From NCBI RefSeq assembly GCF_025822245.1, contig NZ_JACKTL010000068.1, positions 1-64,000 on the forward strand: 64,000 nucleotides of DNA. Direction: 5' to 3'. This DNA comes from Mycolicibacterium hodleri. Lineage in GTDB: Bacteria > Actinomycetota > Actinomycetes > Mycobacteriales > Mycobacteriaceae. Below the pieces are notes generated by a model. That model made no database searches. It had not been told where the DNA came from and saw only the letters and a list, made by a program, of their open reading frames with translations. The translations under genes were made by a program, and so were the position numbers. Below, piece by piece: positions 1 to 7,353 of this stretch. How positions within the stretch are numbered: position 1 is the first letter of the stretch; each line of letters begins with the position of its first letter.

Positions 1-2
1 CG

Positions 3-1013
3 GTCGCGGCGGGTGTCGTGCCGTGCGCGGGCGCCAACGACGGCGGCGGATCGATCCGCATCCCGGCGGCCTGCTGCGGGCTCGTCGGCCTCAAGCCCGG
101 CCGCGGACTGACCCCGTCGGGTCCGGAGAAGAGCGAGCCGATGCACGGTGCAGCCGTGCAGGGCGTGGTGTCCCGCACGGTGCGCGACACCGCGGGGATG
201 CTCGACGTCCTCAGCGGCGGGGAGCCGTCCGGGCCCTACGTGCCCGGGCTGCCGCCGTCGCCCTTCGCGCGGTGCGTCGGCGAGGACCCGGGCCGGCTGC
301 GGATCGGCGTCCAGGTGCCGTCGGCGATCAACGCGACGCCGGACCCCGAAGCCGTCGCGGCCGTCGAGGCCACGGTGCGCGTGCTGACCGACCTTGGCCA
401 TCACGTCGAGGAGTTGACGCAGGCGCCGTACGACGACGCGGTGCTGGCGAAGGACTTCCTGCTCACCTGGTTCGTCCACGTCGCGTACGAGGTCGCCGAC
501 GCGAAGCGGCTGACGGGCGCCGGGGACGAGTCCTTCGAGCGCGACACGCTCATCATGGCCGCCCTGGGCCGCGCGACCGGCGGCGTCGACTACGTGAACG
601 CCGTCGAACGACGGCACGAGCACACCCGCCGGCTGACCGACTTCTTCGAGTCCTACGACCTGCTGCTGACGCCCACGCTGGCGACTCCGCCGCCGAGGAT
701 CGGTCAGTTCGACCTGCCCGTGGCGCTACAGCGTAGTGCCGACGTCCTGCTCAGGACGCGCACTGCCCGCCTGCTGCGGTACACCAAGATCGTCGACGAC
801 ATGGTGGACCAGAACCTGGGCTGGGTGCCGTACACACAGCTGGCGAATCTCACTGGGCGGCCGGCCATTTCGTTGCCGCTGCACCAGACGGCGGACGGGC
901 TGCCGCTGGGCGTCCAGTTCGTTGCGCCCTTGGCGGGGGAGTCGCTGCTGATCCGGCTGGCCGCCCAACTCGAGCAGGCGATGCCGTGGGCGGATCGCGT
1001 CGCGCCGCTCTAG
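3..1013 (+). CDS. Amidase (amidase signature family), 5' end cut by window
   Basis: The reading frame is open to the left edge, so the N-terminal part is missing. The visible protein opens with the second half of the amidase signature (GANDGGGSIRIPAACCG then GLKPGRG); the serine in GGGSIR is where the family's nucleophile sits. The catalytic lysine and the cis-serine of the Ser-cisSer-Lys triad would lie upstream of the window. The C-terminal part (AGESLLIRLAAQLE) is typical for the family. Members hydrolyse carboxamides to acid plus ammonia in the cytosol; the substrate cannot be read from sequence. It stops 79 nt before the phospholipase D-like gene on the same strand, with no evident functional link. 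Confidence 0.9.
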   Translation, partial: VAAGVVPCAGANDGGGSIRIPAACCGLVGLKPGRGLTPSGPEKSEPMHGAAVQGVVSRTVRDTAGMLDVLSGGEPSGPYVPGLPPSPFARCVGEDPGRLRIGVQVPSAINATPDPEAVAAVEATVRVLTDLGHHVEELTQAPYDDAVLAKDFLLTWFVHVAYEVADAKRLTGAGDESFERDTLIMAALGRATGGVDYVNAVERRHEHTRRLTDFFESYDLLLTPTLATPPPRIGQFDLPVALQRSADVLLRTRTARLLRYTKIVDDMVDQNLGWVPYTQLANLTGRPAISLPLHQTADGLPLGVQFVAPLAGESLLIRLAAQLEQAMPWADRVAPL

Positions 1014-1092
1014 CGCCAACCAGATGACGGGTCTCTGACCGCGCCGGCTGCATCCGCAAGTCGGGTCGTCCCGATGTGATAGACACGGCGCT

Positions 1093-2565
1093 ATGTCAGC
1101 GCCGCACGCGACCGGCGATCGCCTACTGGTCCCCGGGAAGACGTGCTGGCGCCTCGAGCGCGCCGAGCGGTTCTCCTTCATCGTCGACGCGGCCGACTAC
1201 TTTCGCCACACCAAGGCGGCGATGCTGCGCGCGAAGCACCGCATCGTGCTCATCGGGTGGGACTTCGACACCAGGACGGTCTTCGAGCCGGGCGGCAAGA
1301 CGCTGGCCGGGTACAACGAGCTGGGTCCCTTCCTGCGCTCGCTGGTCCGCAAGCGGCCTGCCCTCGAGGTGTACGTCCTGCGATCGAACCTGCGCTTGTT
1401 GTCCGCGTTCGAAGGGTTGTGGGAGGGCGTCACCCCGGTCTCGGTGATGAACCGGTTCAGCAGTGAACGCATGCACTTCGCCATCGACGGGGCGCATCCC
1501 ACCGGCGCGGTGCACCACCAGAAGATCGTCGTGGTCGACGACGCGGTGGCGTTCTGTGGTGGCATCGACTTCACCGTCGACCGGTGGGACACCCCCGAGC
1601 ACCTCGACGAGAACCGACTGCGTCGTGCGCTCGGCGAGCCCCACGGACCCCGACACGAGGTGGCGGCCGCGGTGAGCGGCGCCGCGGCCCGAGCACTCGG
1701 CGAGGTGGCCCGCGACCGCTGGTCGGTGGCTACCGGTCAGCCCCTGGAACCGATCGAGGCCACCCGCGACGTGTGGCCCGGCATGTTGGTGCCGACCTTG
1801 CGTGACGTCGACGTCGCGGTGGCGCGCACCATGCCCCGGCTCGGCGACGGCGCCGAGGTACGCGAGGTGGAGGCGCTGAACCTCGCCGGAATGGCGGCCG
1901 CGCGCGAGACCATCTACCTGGAGAACCAGTACCTCGCCTCGCGCACGCTGGTCGACGCCCTCGCGGCGCGGCTGCGTGAGCCGGCCGGCCCGGAGATCGT
2001 GATCGTGATCCCGCGCAAGTCGGAGAGCCCGCTGGAGGAGCGGTCGATGGACAGCGCGCGATACCGCATGCTGAAGCGGTTGTGGGCGGCCGACCTGCAC
2101 GACCGGCTCGGGGTGTACTGGCCGGTGACCGCCGGCGGCACGCCCGTCTACGTGCACGCGAAGGTCATGGCGGTCGACGACCGGCTCTTCCGGGTCGGTT
2201 CGTCGAACCTCAACAATCGCTCGCTCGGTTTCGACAGCGAATGCGACGTGGCCATCGAAGCCTCGGCAGCCGCCAAGGACCACGCGGACGTCGCCAGGAC
2301 GATCGTGGGGCTGCGCAACGCGCTCGTCTGCGAACACCTCGGCGTGGAGGTCGAGGAGTTCGAGCGGGAACACGCCGAACGGGGGTCCTTCCTCGCCGCC
2401 GTCGAGGCGCTGCGTGGCTCGGGCCGCACCCTGCTGCGGTTCACCCCCGAGACGGTGGTCGGCGAACGCAGCCTGTGGGCCGAGAACGACCTGATGGACC
2501 CCGACCGGGTGCCCGAGTCGTTCGCCAGGAGCGTCGCGCGGTGGCTCGGTGGGTTCGTCGACTGA
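1093..2565 (+). CDS. Phospholipase D-like protein (two HKD motifs)
   Basis: A 490-residue protein with two phospholipase D active-site motifs: H142-x-K144-x4-D149 (HHQKIVVVDD) and H355-x-K357-x4-D362 (HAKVMAVDD), the latter followed by the usual GSSNLNNRSLGFDSE. Both catalytic histidines are present, so one complete bilobal active site is expected. Family members hydrolyse or transfer phosphodiesters, as phospholipases or cardiolipin-synthase-like enzymes. There is no signal peptide and no membrane-spanning N-terminus of the cardiolipin synthase type, so a cytosolic or peripheral PLD-like enzyme is more likely. Some relatives carry a C-terminal VTT membrane domain; this one ends without it. 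The ATG start fits the N-terminus of the family. Confidence 0.9.
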   Translation: MSAPHATGDRLLVPGKTCWRLERAERFSFIVDAADYFRHTKAAMLRAKHRIVLIGWDFDTRTVFEPGGKTLAGYNELGPFLRSLVRKRPALEVYVLRSNLRLLSAFEGLWEGVTPVSVMNRFSSERMHFAIDGAHPTGAVHHQKIVVVDDAVAFCGGIDFTVDRWDTPEHLDENRLRRALGEPHGPRHEVAAAVSGAAARALGEVARDRWSVATGQPLEPIEATRDVWPGMLVPTLRDVDVAVARTMPRLGDGAEVREVEALNLAGMAAARETIYLENQYLASRTLVDALAARLREPAGPEIVIVIPRKSESPLEERSMDSARYRMLKRLWAADLHDRLGVYWPVTAGGTPVYVHAKVMAVDDRLFRVGSSNLNNRSLGFDSECDVAIEASAAAKDHADVARTIVGLRNALVCEHLGVEVEEFEREHAERGSFLAAVEALRGSGRTLLRFTPETVVGERSLWAENDLMDPDRVPESFARSVARWLGGFVD

Positions 2566-2599
2566 CGGGGACTCCGAGCCGGCGGGCACCATGGACGCC

Positions 2600-4858
2600 A
2601 TGACGACCCCACCCCCCTCCCAGCTGTCCCTTGAGGAGAAGGCCGCACTGCTCAGTGGTGCCGACTTCTGGCACACCGCGGCGCTCGAGGGCCACGGCGT
2701 CCCCTCGATCATGCTCACCGACGGCCCGCACGGCCTGCGCAAGCAGCGTGGGTCGGGCGACCACCTGGGGCTCGGCGACAGCGTGCCGGCCACCTGCTTC
2801 CCGCCCGCCGTCGCCATGGGCTCGTCGTGGGACGCGGACCTCGTCCGACGCGTCGGCGAGGCGATCGGCACCGAGGCGGCCGTCGAGAACGTGGCCGTGG
2901 TGCTCGGGCCGGGCGTCAACATCAAGCGATCGCCGTTGTGCGGGCGCAACTTCGAGTACTTCTCGGAGGATCCCGTCGTCGCCGGGGTGCTCGGCGCGGC
3001 CATGGTCGGCGGCATCCAGAGTCGCGGCGTCGGCGCGTCGCTCAAGCACTTCGCGGCCAACAACCAGGAGACGGACCGGATGCGGGTCAGCGCCGACGTC
3101 GACCCGCGGCCGTTGCGCGAGATCTATCTGCGCGCCTTTCAACGCGTCGTCGAGGACGCCCAGCCGTGGACGGTGATGTGTTCCTACAACCGCGTCAACG
3201 GCGTGTATGCCTCGGAGGACCGCTGGTTGCTGACCACGGTGCTGCGCGACGAGTGGGGGTTCGACGGCGTGGTGGTCTCGGACTGGGGTGCCGTCGACGA
3301 CCGCGTCCGGGCGCTGGCCGCGGGCCTGGATCTGGAGATGCCGGGCTCCCGCGGCGCGACCAACGCGCAGCTGGTGGCGGCGGTCGACGACGGTTCGCTG
3401 GACGCGGGTGTGGTCGACGTCGCCGCCGGTCGCGTGCTGGCGCTGGTCGACCGGACGCGGGCGGGCGGGGAGTCGGCTCCGTTGGACGTCGACGCCCACC
3501 ACGCCCTGGCACGGGAGGCGGCGGCGCGTTCGATCGTCCTGTTGAAGAACGACGGCGGCCTGCTGCCGTTGGCGAAGGACGCCGGCATCGCCGTGATCGG
3601 TGCCTTTGCCGCCGAACCGCGATACCAGGGTGCCGGCTCGTCGATGATCACCCCGACCCGGCTGGACCATGCGCTGGACGAAATACGTTCGCTGGCAACG
3701 GGATCGGTAACCTTCGCGGCCGGTTTCAGCACCGCGGTCGAGGTCTCGGAGGCGGAGTCGGCGCGCCTGCGCGACGAGGCGGTGGCCGCCGCCTCCGGCG
3801 CCGACGTCGCCGTCGTCTTCCTGGGCCTGCCCGCCCGCCTGGAGTCCGAGGGCTACGACCGTGACGACGTCGACCTGCCCGCCGACCAGCTGGCCCTTCT
3901 CCAGGCCGTCGTCGAGGCGAACCCCGACACCGTCGTCGTGCTGTCCAACGGCGGGGTCGTCGTCCTGCCCTTCGCCGCCAGCGTGCCGGCGATCCTCGAG
4001 GGGTGGCTGCTGGGCCAGGCGGGCGGCGGGGCCACCGCCGACGTCCTCTTCGGTGTGGTCAACCCGTCGGCGAAGCTGACGGAGACGGTTCCGCTGCGGT
4101 TCGCCGACAGCCCGGCTTACCTCGACTTTCCCGGCGAGTTCTCCCACGTGCGCTACGGCGAGGGCCTGTTCGTGGGATATCGCTGGTATGACGCCCGCGA
4201 CCTCGACGTCGCCTACCCGTTCGGTCATGGGTTGTCCTACACCACGTTCGAGTACGGGCCGGCGTCCGCGTCGACCGTCGCGGACGGTGACGTCGACGTC
4301 CGGTTGGCCGTGACCAACACCGGTTCGGTGGCCGGCCGCGAGGTGGTGCAGCTGTACTCGTCGTTGCCCGCGGCCGTCACGCAGCGCCCGCCGCGAGAGC
4401 TGAAGGCGTTCGCGTCCGTCGCACTGGAGGCGGGCGAGACGCGCGAGGTGACCCTGCGGGTGCGGCGAAGGGACCTGGCGTACTGGGACGTTCGCGTCGA
4501 CTCGTGGATCGTCGAGGGCGGCACCTACACCCTCGAGGTCGCCGCCTCGAGCCGCGACGTCCGTTCGACGGTGCGGGTCGACGTCGTCGGGGACCCCGTG
4601 GCCTTGCCGCTGTCACGCTCGTCGTCGATCGGCGAGGTGATGGCCGATCCCGTCGCCGGTCCGGTTCTGCAGGCCGCGGTCGCCGAGATGATGGGCGGCG
4701 CACCGGATGCCGCGAGCATCCTGCCCGAGGGTGTCGACCTCCAGAAGATGCTCGACTCGTTCCCCATCGGCCGGGTCGGAATGTTCGCGGCCGACGTCGA
4801 CCCCAGCACGATCGACGCGCTCCTCGCGGGGCGGTCGCCGGACGGGACACCTCAGTAG
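2600..4858 (+). CDS. Glycoside hydrolase family 3 (beta-glucosidase-like)
   Basis: About 752 residues with the GH3 order: N-terminal TIM-barrel domain, alpha/beta sandwich domain and C-terminal fibronectin III-like domain (GREVVQLYSS around residues 578-588). The nucleophile is D228 in VVVSDWGAVDD. The second domain has AVVFLGLPARLESEGYDRDD and the PFGHGLSYTTF stretch that marks GH3 beta-glucosidases. No PA14 insert and no signal peptide are seen, so it should act in the cytosol on oligosaccharides or aryl-glycosides. Upstream in-frame GTG (2549) and ATG (2591) codons exist; I chose ATG 2600 because MTTPPPSQLSLEEK matches family N-termini and an earlier start would overlap the PLD-like gene. 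Specificity (glucose, xylose or other) is open. Confidence 0.9.
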   Translation: MTTPPPSQLSLEEKAALLSGADFWHTAALEGHGVPSIMLTDGPHGLRKQRGSGDHLGLGDSVPATCFPPAVAMGSSWDADLVRRVGEAIGTEAAVENVAVVLGPGVNIKRSPLCGRNFEYFSEDPVVAGVLGAAMVGGIQSRGVGASLKHFAANNQETDRMRVSADVDPRPLREIYLRAFQRVVEDAQPWTVMCSYNRVNGVYASEDRWLLTTVLRDEWGFDGVVVSDWGAVDDRVRALAAGLDLEMPGSRGATNAQLVAAVDDGSLDAGVVDVAAGRVLALVDRTRAGGESAPLDVDAHHALAREAAARSIVLLKNDGGLLPLAKDAGIAVIGAFAAEPRYQGAGSSMITPTRLDHALDEIRSLATGSVTFAAGFSTAVEVSEAESARLRDEAVAAASGADVAVVFLGLPARLESEGYDRDDVDLPADQLALLQAVVEANPDTVVVLSNGGVVVLPFAASVPAILEGWLLGQAGGGATADVLFGVVNPSAKLTETVPLRFADSPAYLDFPGEFSHVRYGEGLFVGYRWYDARDLDVAYPFGHGLSYTTFEYGPASASTVADGDVDVRLAVTNTGSVAGREVVQLYSSLPAAVTQRPPRELKAFASVALEAGETREVTLRVRRRDLAYWDVRVDSWIVEGGTYTLEVAASSRDVRSTVRVDVVGDPVALPLSRSSSIGEVMADPVAGPVLQAAVAEMMGGAPDAASILPEGVDLQKMLDSFPIGRVGMFAADVDPSTIDALLAGRSPDGTPQ

Positions 4859-4972
4859 CCCCGTCGTCGTTAGGCCAGCCGTACCTTCGGTTTACGAAGC
4901 TCGTCGGTGGGCAACCCGCAGTCACCGCGACGTAGCAGGGCCTACCTGCTCAAGCCCCGATGCGGTTCGATG

Positions 4973-4978
4973 AAGGAG
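4973..4978 (+). promoter_or_regulatory. Shine-Dalgarno site of the repeat-peptide gene
   Basis: AAGGAG lies eight bases before ATG 4987 and fixes that start. An in-frame ATG at 4960 has no such site and would add nine unrelated residues. It is one of the strongest ribosome binding sites in the window, which suggests high expression of the peptide relative to the two downstream enzymes. Confidence 0.8.
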
Positions 4979-4986
4979 ATGGTTCC

Positions 4987-5235
4987 ATGGCGATCAACGA
5001 CGACGACATCACGACGACCGGCGCCGGTGGCGAGGGTCCGGCCGACGGTGGCTCCAACCCCGGTGGTCATGACGGCGGCGCGGACGGCAGTGCCGGTGGC
5101 GAGGGTCCGGCCGACGGTGGCTCCAACCCCGGTGGTCATGACGGCGGCGCGGACGGTAGCGCCGGTGGCGAGGGTCCGGCCGACGGTGGCTCCAACCCCG
5201 AGGGTCACGACGGCGGCGCGGACGGCACCGCCTGA
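4987..5235 (+). CDS. Small Gly/Asp-rich tandem-repeat protein, candidate modified-peptide precursor
   Basis: An 82-residue protein with a short N-terminal segment (MAINDDDITTTGA) followed by exactly three 23-residue repeats that run to the stop codon. Each repeat reads GGEGPADGG, then SNPGGHDGG, then ADGSA, with small changes in the third. It has no Cys, no hydrophobic segment and no signal peptide; composition is almost entirely Gly, Asp, Ala, Pro, Asn and one His per repeat. It is followed nine bases later by a Cupin_4 oxygenase and then a sucrase/ferredoxin-like protein. A conserved leader plus repeated cores beside a peptidyl-hydroxylase-type enzyme suggests a ribosomally made, post-translationally modified peptide with the repeat His/Asp as targets; this is inference. 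I do not recognise a characterised homologue. A structural repeat protein remains possible. Confidence 0.8.
   Translation: MAINDDDITTTGAGGEGPADGGSNPGGHDGGADGSAGGEGPADGGSNPGGHDGGADGSAGGEGPADGGSNPEGHDGGADGTA
5026..5232 (+). repeat. Three in-frame 69-bp tandem repeats
   Basis: Units at 5026-5094, 5095-5163 and 5164-5232. Units 1 and 2 differ at two silent positions near their ends; unit 3 differs from unit 1 at five positions, changing Gly to Glu and Ser to Thr. The near identity at DNA level indicates recent tandem duplication, and repeat number may vary between strains. Confidence 0.92.
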
Positions 5236-5244
5236 TCCAGCATC

Positions 5245-6456
5245 ATGCTGAACCGTTGCATCGGCGCCGACCCCCAGACGTTCGCCCGCGAACACTGGGG
5301 GCGGTTGCCGTTGCTGACCCGGGCAGCGGAACTGCCTCGCGACTTCGACGACCTCCTGTCGACCAGCCACGTCGACGAGCTGCTCTCCGAGCGAGGGGTG
5401 CGGGCCCCGTTCATCCGGGTGGCCAAGGAGGGCGGGTTGGTGACCCGCGACGCCTATCTGGGTCCGGCCGGCTTCGGGGCCGAGATGCCCGACCAGGTCG
5501 ACTCGGCGAAGGTCCTCGCCCAATTTGCTTCCGGCGCAACGATAGTGCTTCAGGGGCTGCACCGGCTGTGGCCTCCTGTGATCGACTTCGTCCGGGGGAT
5601 GGTCGACGACCTGGGGCATCCCGTTCAGGCCAACGCCTACGTGACGCCGCCGCAGAATCGTGGATTCGATCCGCACTACGACGTCCACGACGTCTTCGTG
5701 TTGCAGACCTCCGGGACCAAGCACTGGACGGTGCACGAACCGGTGCACGTCGACCCCCTCCCGTCACAGCCGTGGACCGACCATCGCGACGCGATCGCGC
5801 GGCGCGTCAAGGACGACGAGCCGGTCGTCGACGCGGTGCTCAATCCCGGTGACGCGCTCTATCTTCCCCGGGGCTGGATCCACTCGGCTCGTGCACTTGG
5901 CCAGACGTCGGTTCACCTGACGATCGGCGTCTCCGCCGTCACCGGGATGGACGTGATCCGCGCCGTCGTCGACCAATTGGAGGGCGTGGCCGACTTCCGG
6001 CGCTCCCTGCCGATGGGGGTCGACATGACCGACCAGAGCGAGATGGTGGCGACCACCACCAAGCTCGTCGCCGAGCTGGCCGAGCGGCTGCGCGACCACG
6101 CCGCCGAACTCGGCGAACAGGCCGCCAACGGCACGAGGCGGCGCTTCGCCGACCGAACCCGGCCCGTCGCCGTCCGGCCGCTGGCCTCCCTCGCGGCCGC
6201 GGAGCAGGCGGCCACCACCGCCGTGCGATGGCGGCACGGCCTCGTCGCCACCGTTCGACGGCACGACGGCCGGGTGGTCCTGCAGCTGACCGATCGCACC
6301 ATCAGCCTGCCCGATGCATGCGCCGACGCGATCGCCGCGTTGCACGCGGGTCTGGTCGCCGACGCGGGCGCCCTGCCCGGACTGGACGCGGCCGACGGAG
6401 AGGTCGTCATCCGCCGATTGCTGCGGGAGGCGGTCGTCGTACCGGCCGCAGGATGA
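5245..6456 (+). CDS. Cupin_4 / JmjC-type Fe(II), 2-oxoglutarate oxygenase
   Basis: A 403-residue protein of the Cupin_4 family, which contains bacterial YcfD/RoxA and eukaryotic MINA53/NO66, enzymes that hydroxylate arginine or histidine side chains in ribosomal proteins. The iron triad is visible as H144-x-D146 (FDPHYDVHDVF) and H213 (PRGWIHSARALG), with the family features LNPGDALYLPRGW and, at the N-terminus, EHWGRLPLL. The C-terminal 150 residues form the winged-helix-like region of the family. It sits between a three-repeat peptide (gap 9 nt) and a sucrase/ferredoxin-like gene (overlap ATGA), so the three are almost certainly co-translated. Its substrate may be the neighbouring peptide (inference) rather than a ribosomal protein. 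A weak ribosome binding site suggests lower expression than the peptide. Confidence 0.88.
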   Translation: MLNRCIGADPQTFAREHWGRLPLLTRAAELPRDFDDLLSTSHVDELLSERGVRAPFIRVAKEGGLVTRDAYLGPAGFGAEMPDQVDSAKVLAQFASGATIVLQGLHRLWPPVIDFVRGMVDDLGHPVQANAYVTPPQNRGFDPHYDVHDVFVLQTSGTKHWTVHEPVHVDPLPSQPWTDHRDAIARRVKDDEPVVDAVLNPGDALYLPRGWIHSARALGQTSVHLTIGVSAVTGMDVIRAVVDQLEGVADFRRSLPMGVDMTDQSEMVATTTKLVAELAERLRDHAAELGEQAANGTRRRFADRTRPVAVRPLASLAAAEQAATTAVRWRHGLVATVRRHDGRVVLQLTDRTISLPDACADAIAALHAGLVADAGALPGLDAADGEVVIRRLLREAVVVPAAG

Positions 6457-7343
6457 CGCCGCCCGACGGTTGGCGGCCCTGCAGCGACGTGTCGCGGGAG
6501 CGCGACGATCCCATGTACGGCACCGCGTCCGCCGGCTCGGCCTGGCTGATGCTCGAATTGTGCGGCGCCTGGGGGCCTTCGGCGTTCATGGACTCGCCGT
6601 CGGTGATCGACCCCGGGCTGGGCCGGGCGATCGTCCGCCGGGCCGAGGCGGCAGGGATGCGGATCGCGGCCATCCGCCGGCCGGGACGCCGCACGGGGGC
6701 GCGGCGCTGGCGGTGGTTCGTCGCCGAGTCCCACCTCGGCGCGGAGGCTCTTCACCACGGCGAGGTCTCCGGTCCCGACGAGTACCTGGAGCTGGCGCTG
6801 GACGGCTCCGACGGGAACCCAACCGACGGGCCGCTGGTCGCCGTCTGCGCGCACGGCCGGCACGACCAGTGCTGCGCGGTCCGGGGTCGTGGCGCGGCGG
6901 CGGCGATTGCGGCGAAGTATCCCGAATTCACCTGGGAATGCTCACATCTGGGTGGGGACAGGTTCGCTGCGACGATGCTCATCCTGCCCGAGGGGCTGTG
7001 CTACGGACGGGTCGAGTCGGCCGACGCCGCGCACCTGGTGAGCGCGTACGCCGAGGGGCGGCTGGTCAACGGCCTCCTGCGCGGCCGCACCTCGTTGCCA
7101 CACGTGGTGCAGGCGGCGCAGTACTTCGCCCGCGAGGCGTACGGTGACGACCGCGTTGGGGCCTGGGCGCCGGTGCGGCTGGAGCCCGGCGACCGTACGG
7201 CCCGCGTGACGTTGGCCGTCGACGGGGGCACCGTCGAGGTGGTCGTCGGTGAGCAACTGTCCGAACCGCTGCTGTCTCAGTGCAGCGCAAGGATTCCCGG
7301 GCGCGTGCGGATCTTCACGTTGGTGTCGGTCACGCGGGAGTGA
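6453..7343 (+). CDS. Sucrase/ferredoxin-like (Apd1-type, thioredoxin-fold Fe-S) protein
   Basis: A 296-residue protein of the sucrase/ferredoxin-like family. It has the paired motifs CAHGRHDQCC (around residue 132) and WECSHLGGDRFAATMLILP (around residue 160), where Cys and His residues are expected to hold a [2Fe-2S] cluster in a thioredoxin-like fold, as in yeast Apd1. ATG 6453 overlaps the stop of the oxygenase gene by four bases, implying translational coupling; a longer in-frame extension upstream lies inside the oxygenase gene and is not credible. A plausible job is electron supply or redox support to the oxygenase (inference). Its last 30 or so codons are duplicated, in decayed form, 2.9 kb downstream at 10180-10287. 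Confidence 0.85.
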   Translation: MTPPDGWRPCSDVSRERDDPMYGTASAGSAWLMLELCGAWGPSAFMDSPSVIDPGLGRAIVRRAEAAGMRIAAIRRPGRRTGARRWRWFVAESHLGAEALHHGEVSGPDEYLELALDGSDGNPTDGPLVAVCAHGRHDQCCAVRGRGAAAAIAAKYPEFTWECSHLGGDRFAATMLILPEGLCYGRVESADAAHLVSAYAEGRLVNGLLRGRTSLPHVVQAAQYFAREAYGDDRVGAWAPVRLEPGDRTARVTLAVDGGTVEVVVGEQLSEPLLSQCSARIPGRVRIFTLVSVTRE

Positions 7344-7346
7344 GCA
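7239..7346 (+). repeat. Direct repeat copy A (3' end of the sucrase/ferredoxin-like gene)
   Basis: This 108-bp stretch, ending just past the stop codon, matches 10180-10287 without gaps and includes a 20-base identical run over codons for VSVTRE. Copy A is in frame and intact. Together with copy B it brackets the beta-helix gene. Confidence 0.8.
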
Positions 7347-7353
7347 CCGGTCT

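Noticed and set aside
1123..3063. Long minus-strand open frame antisense to the PLD-like and GH3 genes
   Set aside because: It spans two well-supported genes, has no recognisable domain, and arises from high-GC codon bias in the opposite strand.
5026..5232. CRISPR-like direct repeats
   Set aside because: The repeats are contiguous, without spacers, in frame, and code for a protein; no cas genes are present.
4959..5748. Minus-strand open frame across the repeat peptide and oxygenase start
   Set aside because: Composition is a mirror of the tandem repeats; the plus-strand gene has a ribosome binding site and operon context.
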